Source of the DNA: an uncultured Phycisphaerae bacterium
GTDB lineage: Bacteria; Planctomycetota; Phycisphaerae; UBA1845; Fen-1342
Assembly: GCA_937928595.1 (NCBI GenBank)
Contig: CALGJV010000014.1
Span: 1 to 64,000, forward strand
DNA: 64,000 nucleotides
Reading direction: 5' to 3'
This document shows positions 33,443-42,315 of this stretch, piece by piece. Under the pieces are notes generated by a model. It saw only the letters and a program-made list of their open reading frames with translations. It was not told where the DNA came from and did no database searches. Position 1 is the first letter of the stretch. Each line of letters begins with the position of its first letter. Both the position numbers and the translations under genes were made by a program.

Positions 33443-35380
33443 TCAGGCGGGCGGGGCCTTCGGTCCGAGCACGCGCTGGTCACCGAGTCGGCGGGTAATG
33501 CCGGTGGCGTCGAGGTGCTCGACCAGCGGGACGACGTACTTGCGCGTGGAGTTGAGCAGCGTGCGAATGTCTGCCACGGTCAAAGGCCGCCCGCCGCGCA
33601 GCGCGCTCGTGACCTGCCGAACCACGACGTCCCAGGCGTCCGAATGCAGCCAGAACGCATTGGCGATCCGCACGAGCCGGCCGCGCGCCGTCGCCAGCGC
33701 CACGAGCTCGGCGACGCGCGGCGCGTTGCGGTCGGTGCGGCACCGCAGTGCCGCGAGGTCCGGCGGCGCGAGCCCGGCGGCGGCGAATTCGGCCACGATC
33801 GCGTCGTAGAGCCTCTGGTCGTCCGGGCTGAGCTCGTCGCGATGATCGCGCGGCACCACCCGGTCGCCAATGATCCGCACGTGTCCCGCGACGATCAGCC
33901 ACTCCGCCAGCGCCGCCCGGTGACGCGGGGGACAGACCCGCGGCATCCAGCCGACCCACTCCGCGCGCGGGACGCCGCCCGAGCGCGGGTTCGCGGCCAA
34001 GTGCCGCGCCAGCCGCGTGCCGATCTCGACGGCCACCGCTTCGAGCAAGGTCGCGTGCAGCGGCAAACCCGGGGACGCGCCCTCCAGTACCACGACCCGC
34101 CCGGCGTCACGAAGGCTTTGCAGGAGCCGCGCCGCCTCGCCCGCATCCGGCACGCCCGCCAGCGTCGCGAGCAGCGCGTCCGGCAGCAACCGCCAGCCCG
34201 CATCGCGGACGACTTCCTCGAGGCGCGCACGGGCCGAGCTCTCCGACAGAACCGCCAGACCGGCGGGATGCGGCGGATGCCGCGTTGTCCACCGCCGCGC
34301 GAGCGGCCGGAGGATGCGCCCCCCGCCAAGCGTTTGCGTCGCGGCCTCGTCGCGTAGCAGGAACGGCTGGCCCCAGGTTGCGACGACCGGCGTGGCGGTC
34401 CGGAGCTGCGCGTAGACACCGCGCAGGCCGGGCTCGCGCGGCGGCTCGGCCAGGCGCACCTCGGCCAGCGCCTCGGTCGTTGCGATGTGCAGGCGGGCAC
34501 GGACGACCTGGCGCAACGTCTTGCCGGGCATCCGCAGTGTCGCGAGCCGCGCTTCGAGCCACGTCGTGGCGTGCAGATAGCCGGGCGTCGCCAGCTCGCA
34601 TCCGCGGGAAACGCTTTCAAGCGGCACACCGGCCAGGTTCACGGCCAGCCGCGCCCGCCCGGCCACTACCTCGCGCGGGTCGTTGTGCGCCTGAAGTTCT
34701 CGCACGCGCACCCGTGTTCCCGCCGGCCAAAGCTCGAGCTCGTCATCGCGCCGCACGGCCCCGTGCGCCACCGACCCGGTAACGACGGTGCCGCGCCCCG
34801 CAACCGTGAACGCGCGGTCAATCGGCAGCCGGAACCAGTGATACGCCGCGCGCGGCCGTTGGGCGTCGCGGGCGCAGCGGACCAGCGCGGCGCGGAGTTC
34901 ATCCAGGCCGCGGCCGGTCAGCGCGGAGGTGCGAACACAGGCCCGCGGCACGAGTCCGCACGCAGCCAGCGTAGCACGGGCTTCTTCCTCGACCTCGTCG
35001 GCCCAGGCGTCGTCCACGAGGTCCATCTTCGTGAGCACGAGCAGGCAATCGCGGAGCCCCAGCAGCGCCAGCACCTCGGCGTGCTCCCGTGTCTGAGGCA
35101 TGACGGAATCGTCGGCCGCCACCACCAGCGCCGCGAGGTCGATGCCGGTGACGCCCGCCACCATGTTGCGCAGAAAACGCTCGTGGCCCGGCACGTCCAC
35201 GAACGCGATGTCGCAGCCGTCGATCGCCGTGTGGGCGAACCCGAGGTCGATCGTCATGCCGCGGGCCTTCTCCTCCGGCAGCCGATCCGGGTCCGTGCCC
35301 GTCAGCGCCAGCACGAGGCGGCTCTTGCCGTGGTCGATGTGACCCGCTGTGCCGACGACGAGCGTGGGGCGCTCCGCCAT
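33443..35380 (-). CDS. selB: Selenocysteine-specific elongation factor SelB
   Basis: 645 residues. The G1 motif is [19 protein letters not shown], followed by [24 protein letters not shown] and TKMDLVD. The EF-Tu-like domains II and III are followed by C-terminal winged helices (residues ~400-645), including the final segment [25 protein letters not shown] typical of SelB. It delivers Sec-tRNA to UGA codons at a SECIS hairpin. selA, selD and tRNA-Sec are not seen in this window, nor is any selenoprotein. Confidence 0.95.
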   Translation of the reverse strand: MAERPTLVVGTAGHIDHGKSRLVLALTGTDPDRLPEEKARGMTIDLGFAHTAIDGCDIAFVDVPGHERFLRNMVAGVTGIDLAALVVAADDSVMPQTREHAEVLALLGLRDCLLVLTKMDLVDDAWADEVEEEARATLAACGLVPRACVRTSALTGRGLDELRAALVRCARDAQRPRAAYHWFRLPIDRAFTVAGRGTVVTGSVAHGAVRRDDELELWPAGTRVRVRELQAHNDPREVVAGRARLAVNLAGVPLESVSRGCELATPGYLHATTWLEARLATLRMPGKTLRQVVRARLHIATTEALAEVRLAEPPREPGLRGVYAQLRTATPVVATWGQPFLLRDEAATQTLGGGRILRPLARRWTTRHPPHPAGLAVLSESSARARLEEVVRDAGWRLLPDALLATLAGVPDAGEAARLLQSLRDAGRVVVLEGASPGLPLHATLLEAVAVEIGTRLARHLAANPRSGGVPRAEWVGWMPRVCPPRHRAALAEWLIVAGHVRIIGDRVVPRDHRDELSPDDQRLYDAIVAEFAAAGLAPPDLAALRCRTDRNAPRVAELVALATARGRLVRIANAFWLHSDAWDVVVRQVTSALRGGRPLTVADIRTLLNSTRKYVVPLVEHLDATGITRRLGDQRVLGPKAPPA

Positions 35381-35388
35381 GGTGATGG

Positions 35389-35394
35389 ATTGTA
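35389..35394 (-). promoter_or_regulatory. -10 element close to the selB start
   Basis: TACAAT ends 8 bases before the selB ATG, so the transcript would have almost no leader. No ribosome-binding site is visible. Confidence 0.4.
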
Positions 35395-35537
35395 ATCCGC
35401 GTGCCGGACGGACCGCGCATCGCGGCAGCTTGTGCGTTCGGCGGCAGAGACCGCCGGCCCGAGCCTCAGGAGCAGGGGAAGTCGGGCAAGAAAAAGATCC
35501 AAACTACCTTGATTCCCCAATAGACCCGCACTTTGAA

Positions 35538-35555
35538 GTCCCCTAGATTAGGGAC
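35538..35555. other. Hairpin upstream of selB
   Basis: GTCCC and GGGAC, extended by a TA pair across a bulged C, form a short stem-loop in the 275-base stretch between selB and the candidate small RNA. No T-run follows on either strand. Confidence 0.4.
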
Positions 35556-35581
35556 AGGGTGGGGCTATGCCTCGGCACAAT

Positions 35582-35612
35582 GGCTCGTCAAGCAGGGGGG
35601 GCTTGGCGAGCC
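35582..35612. other. Strong 12-bp hairpin upstream of selB
   Basis: GGCTCGTCAAGC and GCTTGGCGAGCC pair over 12 positions with a single T-G wobble, closing a 7-base loop of A and Gs. Neither strand has a following T-run, so it is not a standard terminator. It may be part of a structured leader or another RNA. Confidence 0.5.
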
Positions 35613-35654
35613 ACTGTTATTTCAGGCACGGTTCTGCTTTGGAAGCGTAGCAAC

Positions 35655-35722
35655 AAAAAAAGTCCGAGTGGGGGGCCGACAGGCCGGGGGGGAAACCTGT
35701 ACGTGCCTCGCGCCACTCGGAC
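35655..35722 (-). ncRNA. Candidate 68-nt small RNA with intrinsic terminator
   Basis: A promoter with consensus -10 sits so that transcription should start at about 35722. The predicted RNA opens with GUCCGAGUGG and closes with its exact complement CCACUCGGAC followed by seven U (35661-35655). Inside the 10-bp stem is a ~40-nt region that can fold as ACAGG/CCUGU around a C-rich loop or alternatively GGCC/GGCC. Promoter, structure and terminator together define a complete short transcription unit in noncoding DNA. It matches no RNA family I recognise. The long stem doubles as the terminator, so it could alternatively be the 3' end of a longer transcript. Confidence 0.6.
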
Positions 35723-35728
35723 AGCTAG

Positions 35729-35756
35729 ATTATAGAAGCATTGTGACGGCTTGCAA
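35729..35756 (-). promoter_or_regulatory. Promoter of the candidate small RNA
   Basis: TTGCAA, a 16-base spacer and a perfect TATAAT. This is the best sigma-70-type match noticed in the window. A 6-base inverted repeat with AT-rich arms (GCAAAA/TTTTGC, 35765-35789) lies just upstream and may be an operator or UP-like element. Confidence 0.65.
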
Positions 35757-36138
35757 CACCGCCAGCAAAAACTTTCGGAGAACTTTTGCGAACCGTTTCG
35801 TTTCGGTGAAGGTCCGGCACACAGCTCGTCCATGAATCCTGTAAGATATTTTCAAACATGAGTTTATGAATACTGGCATCGGGCGGCCGGTTTGCCTTCC
35901 ATTCCCGAGCGGCACCCGCCAAGGTGGACCGCGCGGAAGCACGCGGTCGCGACGGTCCGGACGATCGCCGACTCCCCGCGGCGCGGGCTCACAGCGCCGC
36001 TCTCAATCGGGTCTCGCCCCCTTCACGAGTTTCCAACAGGGCCCGTCGGTCCGAGATGGCCGATACTCCTGTGCAGCTTGCGTCGTCGGGGGCGGGGCGC
36101 GAGAATCGCGTCACGACTCGCGGCCGCGAGCGACGAGG
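35757..36138. other. Noncoding stretch between the small RNA promoter and dedA
   Basis: No convincing gene is present; the short frames here have poor composition and no ribosome-binding sites. The first ~120 bases are visibly A/T-richer than the surroundings and contain the inverted repeat near 35765-35789. The remainder returns to high GC. Confidence 0.5.
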
Positions 36139-36144
36139 TACACT
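36139..36144 (+). promoter_or_regulatory. -10 element of the dedA gene
   Basis: TACACT ends 11 bases before the ATG, implying a leader of only a few bases. No good -35 is seen. Confidence 0.35.
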
Positions 36145-36155
36145 AGACTCCCCTG

Positions 36156-36926
36156 ATGCGTTTCCACCTGCTGGCGGTTTCTGGGTTCGTGCTGAGCCAG
36201 ATGGAGAGCATCCAGGGCTGGATGGATGTCGCGTTCTATCCTGCGTTGCTGCTCATCCTCGTGGTGGCGAGCCTGGGGGTTCCGATTCCCGAGGATCTGC
36301 CGCTGATCGCGGCCGGGGTAGTGCTCCGGACGACCGACGGCGTCGCCACCTGGCACGGCACGATTGTCGTGGCGCTGATCGGCATCATGAGCGGCGACCT
36401 TGTGTTATACACGCTGGGACGCCGTTGGGGGCCGGACCTGCTGAGTCACCGCTCGGTCCGCTGGCTGCTGACGCCCGAGCGCTATGCGGCGCTGAGCGCT
36501 AAGTTCCATTACCACGGCATGTGGCTGTGCTTCGTCGGCCGGTTCTTCATGGGCGTCCGGGCGGCCATGTGCCTGACGGCCGGTGCCACGCGCTTTCCGT
36601 ACTGGCGGTTCTTCCTCGCGGACTTCACCGGCGCCGTGCTGTCGGTGCCCTTCTTCATCATCCTGGGTTACTACTTCGCCGGCATGATCCCGCAACTGCG
36701 GGAGTACATCGCGGGGGCGGAGGGCGTGCTGCTCGGCACAGCAGCCGTCGTCGTGTTGATCCTCGCCCTGGTTTACCGGGCGCGCAAACGCCGACGCGCC
36801 GCCCGCGCCGCGGTTGCCGGCGAGTCTGCCCCCCCACCGGCCGCCGGGCCTCCCGGCGCGGAGCACTCCGCAGCCCGCCCGGTCGGCGCTGCGTGCGCAT
36901 CGGATTACCCGCGCGCTCCTCAGTGA
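36156..36926 (+). CDS. DedA/SNARE-associated family membrane protein
   Basis: 256 residues with about five membrane segments. Family marks are VASLGVPIPEDLPLIAAGVVL, GDLVLYTLGRRWG, FHYHGMWLCFVGRFFMGVRA and the C-terminal YWRFFLADFTGAVLSVPFFIILGYYFAG. DedA proteins are implicated in flipping polyprenyl or phospholipid carriers and in membrane homeostasis. The last ~40 residues are a low-complexity basic and Ala/Pro tail. It converges with the HIT gene, overlapping by 7 bases. Confidence 0.9.
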   Translation: MRFHLLAVSGFVLSQMESIQGWMDVAFYPALLLILVVASLGVPIPEDLPLIAAGVVLRTTDGVATWHGTIVVALIGIMSGDLVLYTLGRRWGPDLLSHRSVRWLLTPERYAALSAKFHYHGMWLCFVGRFFMGVRAAMCLTAGATRFPYWRFFLADFTGAVLSVPFFIILGYYFAGMIPQLREYIAGAEGVLLGTAAVVVLILALVYRARKRRRAARAAVAGESAPPPAAGPPGAEHSAARPVGAACASDYPRAPQ

Positions 36927-37432
36927 AGGCCGAGTTCCGCGCCGGCCGCCAGGAACAACCGTCGCACTTCGGCGAGGCTCTGGGGGATGACCTTCGCATC
37001 CGCCAGCACGGCCATGAAGTTCGTGTCGCCGGACCACCGCGGCACGATGTGCTGATGGAGGTGGCCCGGCAGCCCGGCCCCGGCGCAGTGCCCGAGGTTC
37101 ATGCCGATGTTGAACCCCTGCGCGGCCACCGCACGCTCCAAGACGCGCTTCGCATCACGCGTCCGCTGCATGAGCTCGAGCAGCACATCGTCGGGCAGGT
37201 CCTCCAGTTCCGCGGCGTGCGTGAGCGGCGCGATCAGGACGTGGCCGCTGCTGTAGGGGAAGCGGTTGAGCAAGGTGATCGTCGCAGGGCCGCGCCAAAG
37301 CACGTAGGCGGACTCGTCCTCCTCGGGGTGCGCCGCGGCGCGGCACAGGAAGCAACCCTCCGCCCCCGCGTTCAGCCCCCCGATGTACTCCATCCGCCAC
37401 GGTGCCCACAAATTCTGCTGCGGTACAGTCAT
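36920..37432 (-). CDS. HIT-family nucleotide hydrolase/phosphorylase
   Basis: 170 residues. The zinc-pair-like GCFLCRAAAHPEED is near the N-terminus, and the catalytic histidine triad is in GLPGHLHQHIVPRWSGDTNFM. The length and N-terminal WAPWRMEYI fit the Ap4A-phosphorylase/AMP-hydrolase subgroup of HIT proteins. The start is the ATG of MTVPQQNLWAPW; the longer frame overruns the next gene's end. Confidence 0.9.
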   Translation of the reverse strand: MTVPQQNLWAPWRMEYIGGLNAGAEGCFLCRAAAHPEEDESAYVLWRGPATITLLNRFPYSSGHVLIAPLTHAAELEDLPDDVLLELMQRTRDAKRVLERAVAAQGFNIGMNLGHCAGAGLPGHLHQHIVPRWSGDTNFMAVLADAKVIPQSLAEVRRLFLAAGAELGLH

Positions 37433-37476
37433 GGGGTGCGACCTCGCGACCGGCGCATCATCGGCCGCCGCCTCGG

Positions 37477-38895
37477 TCAGGGGTTGGCGTTCGCGGCGGG
37501 GGCTTCGGTGTCTCGCAACACCCGGATCGGGCGGCTGGCGCGGTACTCCGCGCCGGACTGCGTGACGACGAGCAGCTCGAGCGTGTAATCCCCCGGCTGA
37601 TTGATCGTCCGCTGTCCATTCACGCCGTGGCCGATCTGCTGGTTGTTGAGCGTCCAAAGAAAGTCGGCCGTGCGGTGCCAGTCCGCCGGACAATCCGCCG
37701 AGAAGACCAGCCGCAGCGGGGCGAAGCCGACCGCCGAGGAGACGCTGATGCCCACCGGGGCGGCGCGGCGCGGGGCGGGCGCGGCCGGCGGATTCGACCG
37801 CGGCGCGGGCGCTTCGCGCACCGGCGCGGCGGCGGCCGCGGGAGTCGTCTCCGGAGCAATCACGTCCGTCGGCGGGAGCGGGCGCGGCGGCGTCGGTCCC
37901 CGCACGGGGGTAGCGCCGCTGCTGACGAAGCCGCGCGCCGGCGATGATGAAGGCGGCGACTCGGGACTGCGCTCCACGCGGGTGAAGTTCCCCGCCAGCA
38001 AGGCGATCCCCGAGGCGTTGCCCTCGATCGCCTGCCGGCCCACCAGCACGTCGGGCGTGCGGTTCGGCTCCGCGCCGCAGACGTGGGCGAAGAAGTCCGC
38101 GGCCACGTCGGGCGTCCGCTCATGCCCGAGCTTGTTCAGGTAGACCCAGGCGAGGTTCTTGTACCCGTGCGACTCGTACCACTGAATCGCCTGGCGCGAC
38201 TCCTCCTTGCAGATGGCGAAGTCGTTGCGGGTGCTCAGAATCAGGATCGGGTGGTACCGGGAGCGGGCCACGAGGCCGGGGTCGAGGACGGCGGACGTGA
38301 AATTCGACTGCCGCACCGCCAAGCACGTGAAGCGCGCCGGGTGGCGGTTCAGGACGTAGTGCGCCATGTAACCGCCGCTCGACCAGCTCGTGGACAGCAC
38401 GTTGGCCGGATCAGCCCGGGTGGTCTGGAAGACGTGATCCATGATCGCGAGCACGGCGTCGGCGTCCGCCTCGAACGTGCTGTTCAACCGCCGCAGCGGG
38501 AATTCCCCGAAGAAGAAATCGAACGCACGCAGCTCCGGTGCGCACACGATGAAGCCGTACCGGTCGGCCTCCTGCTCCCACTCGCGGGCCTGGGCGTGCG
38601 CCGTGTCGTACGGCTTCATGCCGTGGAAGGTCATGACCAGCGGCCAGCGCCGCGTCTGACGGCTGGTTTCGTCCAGCGACGCGTAACCCTGCGGCAGGTA
38701 GCGCCAGTAGGCCCGACCTTTCGTGGGCTCGACGATCCGCTCCAGCCGGCCGGCGCCGCGGGGTTGCGGGACCGCGCAGCCCGTGAGCAGCGCCAAAACC
38801 GCAGCGGACAGAAGACAACACCTTGCCGCCCGCGGCGGGACGAGGTGACGGTATGCGGGCCGGTTCGATCCGATGGTTCGTGCTCTCCGCTGCAA
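37477..38895 (-). CDS. Exported alpha/beta-hydrolase lipoprotein with C-terminal PKD-like domain
   Basis: About 472 residues. A hydrophobic leader ends in a lipobox-like LLTGC. The esterase domain (residues ~80-310) resembles poly(3-hydroxybutyrate) depolymerase/feruloyl esterase proteins: VMTFHGMKPYDTA, nucleophile region NVLSTSWSSGGYMAHYVL, and late His in NKLGHERTPDVA. A Pro/Ala-rich linker leads to a PKD-like domain (APLRLVFSADC...FLWTLNNQQIGHG). No in-frame ATG or good ribosome-binding site precedes the leader; TTG at 38895 or 38913 is the best available, so the start is uncertain. Confidence 0.75.
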   Translation of the reverse strand: MQRRARTIGSNRPAYRHLVPPRAARCCLLSAAVLALLTGCAVPQPRGAGRLERIVEPTKGRAYWRYLPQGYASLDETSRQTRRWPLVMTFHGMKPYDTAHAQAREWEQEADRYGFIVCAPELRAFDFFFGEFPLRRLNSTFEADADAVLAIMDHVFQTTRADPANVLSTSWSSGGYMAHYVLNRHPARFTCLAVRQSNFTSAVLDPGLVARSRYHPILILSTRNDFAICKEESRQAIQWYESHGYKNLAWVYLNKLGHERTPDVAADFFAHVCGAEPNRTPDVLVGRQAIEGNASGIALLAGNFTRVERSPESPPSSSPARGFVSSGATPVRGPTPPRPLPPTDVIAPETTPAAAAAPVREAPAPRSNPPAAPAPRRAAPVGISVSSAVGFAPLRLVFSADCPADWHRTADFLWTLNNQQIGHGVNGQRTINQPGDYTLELLVVTQSGAEYRASRPIRVLRDTEAPAANANP

Positions 38896-38959
38896 GCGCC
38901 GCGACGACAACAAGTTGAGCGCGCACCGCGCGCACGCTCCGCCCCCAGGTAGTGCCACT

Positions 38960-38965
38960 AGTGTA
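38960..38965 (-). promoter_or_regulatory. -10 element upstream of the esterase gene
   Basis: TACACT lies about 65 bases before the proposed start, within a region that also has the small inverted repeat TAGTGCCACTA. Nothing else was found in the 281-base gap. Confidence 0.35.
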
Positions 38966-39176
38966 GCGGCTCGGCCGGGCCCTGCAATGGCCCCCGCCGA
39001 CGCACTGCCGCCCAAGCCCCGGCACCCGCCCCCTCTATCGGCACAGCCCGGAGCCGCCGCACAGCCCCTCGTCCCGGCCCGTCGCCGCCGTCCGGAGCGA
39101 CCGTCGTGCCTGCGGGCCCGCCGCCGCGCCCGCAACGAGCGCCCGACCGCGCGTCGGACGACCTGACGCGCGCCGG

Positions 39177-40520
39177 TCAGCGCAGCGCGGCCAGTGCGTC
39201 GTCGAGAATCTCGATGCCGGCGTCCAGCTCGCTGCGCTCGACGTCCAGCACGGGGCGGAAGCGCAGCGATTTCACGCCGCACGGCAGGATCAGCATGCCG
39301 CGGGCGAAGCAAGCGTCCCGCAGCTTGTTGCGCAGCGCCGGATCCGGAAGGTCGAACGCGCACATCAGCCCGCGGCCCCGCACCGCCGAAACGCAGTCGT
39401 GCCGCGCCGCCAGGCCCCGCAGCCGCTCGAGCAGGTACGTCCCGGACTCGGCTGTGTGCGTGAGCAGGTCCTCGTCCCGGATGATCCGCAGCAGCTCGGT
39501 GGCCCGGACCATGTCGGCGATGTTCCCGCCCCAGGTACTGTTGATCCGCGACGACGTGCGGAACACGTTCTCGGGCACCTCGTCGATCCGCGGCCCGGCC
39601 ATGAGCCCGCAAACCTGCATCTTCTTCCCGAACACGAGAATGTCGGGCCGCACGCCGAAGTGCTCGCAGCACCACATCCGGCCCGTGATGCCGCACCCGC
39701 ACTGGATCTCGTCGAAGATGAGCAGAAAGTCGTGCCGGTCGGCCAGCTCCCGCAGCTTCCGCAGGAACTCGCCGCGGAAGTGATTGTCCCCGCCTTCGCC
39801 CTGAATCGGCTCGACGATGAGCGCGGCGATTTCGGGACCGTAGCGAGCGACGGCGTCTTCGATCTGTCGGACCGCTTGCGCCTCGCGCGCCGCAACCTCG
39901 GCCGCACGCTGCGGCTCCGGCAGGGCGAAATCGAGCACCGGATTGTCGATCCGCGGCCAGTCGAACTTCGGGAAGTACATGGTCTTCCGCGGGTCGGGCG
40001 AGTCCGTCAGGCTCAGGGCATACCCGCTGCGCCCGTGGAAGCACTGGCGGAAGTGCAGGACCCGGTGGCCGATTTCGCCGCGGCCGGCCGCCAGGTTCTT
40101 CCGCACCTTCCAGTCGAACGCCGCCTTGAGGGCGTTTTCGACGGCCAGGGTGCCGCCGTCGATGAAGAAGAAGTGCTCCAGGCCGGGCAGCCCCGCCACC
40201 TCGTCGAGGGTTCGCACGAACTCCGCATAGAATGTCGTGTAGATATCAGAGTTGGCGACCTTGGTCGTGGCCGCCGTCAGGAGCCGGGCCTGGAAGTCCG
40301 GGTCGTGGAGACGTGGGTGGTTGTAGCCGACCGGGTACGACGCGAAAAAGGAGTAGAAGTCGAGATAGTCGCGGCCCGACCGGGCGTCGCGCAGGCGACT
40401 CCCGCGACTGGCGTCGAGATCGAGCACGATTTCGAAGCCGTCCACCTGGATCCGCTGCCGCAGAATCGCGAGGGCGTCCTCCGGCGACAGCGGTTGCGTC
40501 GGGTTCTTCGCGACCAGCAT
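39177..40520 (-). CDS. lat: L-lysine 6-aminotransferase (class III PLP enzyme)
   Basis: 447 residues. Class III features are FIDGGTLAVENALKAAFDWK, HGRSGYALSLTD, the PLP-region FDEIQCGCGITGRMWCCEH and the PLP lysine in LVFGKKMQVCG. The segment RINSTWGGNIADMVRATELLRII is typical of LAT rather than ornithine aminotransferases. It would transfer the epsilon-amino group of lysine to 2-oxoglutarate. The ATG has a perfect AAGGAGG 6 bases upstream. No lysine-catabolism partner is adjacent. Confidence 0.88.
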   Translation of the reverse strand: MLVAKNPTQPLSPEDALAILRQRIQVDGFEIVLDLDASRGSRLRDARSGRDYLDFYSFFASYPVGYNHPRLHDPDFQARLLTAATTKVANSDIYTTFYAEFVRTLDEVAGLPGLEHFFFIDGGTLAVENALKAAFDWKVRKNLAAGRGEIGHRVLHFRQCFHGRSGYALSLTDSPDPRKTMYFPKFDWPRIDNPVLDFALPEPQRAAEVAAREAQAVRQIEDAVARYGPEIAALIVEPIQGEGGDNHFRGEFLRKLRELADRHDFLLIFDEIQCGCGITGRMWCCEHFGVRPDILVFGKKMQVCGLMAGPRIDEVPENVFRTSSRINSTWGGNIADMVRATELLRIIRDEDLLTHTAESGTYLLERLRGLAARHDCVSAVRGRGLMCAFDLPDPALRNKLRDACFARGMLILPCGVKSLRFRPVLDVERSELDAGIEILDDALAALR

Positions 40521-40696
40521 ACAACCTCCTTCCGGACGACCGGCCGATGGGCCGGCCCTGGGACCGGATCGGCTATTCTCGCATTTTGCGCCCGCGGTGG
40601 GAACCCCCGCGGACCCCGAACGGACGCCCCGCGACTGCCCGATAGTGCCGTGCCTGCGATTCAATCGGCCGGGCGTGACCCCGGCAGGAGTCGGCC

Positions 40697-42199
<1,503 letters not shown>

Positions 42200-42315
42200 C
42201 GCCCGCGGGCGGCCGACCGGCCCGCCGCGGCCGTGACGGCGCCGGTACTGATTTACCGGGAGAGACCCAGAGTCCAGCGGAGCCGCGACGCCGGGCCGGG
42301 CGGGTCCGGGCACGG

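Noticed and set aside
35455-35720. tRNA-Sec, 4.5S RNA, tmRNA or RNase P RNA beside selB
   Set aside because: No long acceptor or variable arm, no GGAAG-type SRP loop and no TTCGA T-loop could be found in the stretch.
35533-35835. 100-codon plus-strand frame across the hairpin region upstream of selB
   Set aside because: No ribosome-binding site, it crosses the promoter and terminator of the candidate small RNA, and composition is unconvincing.
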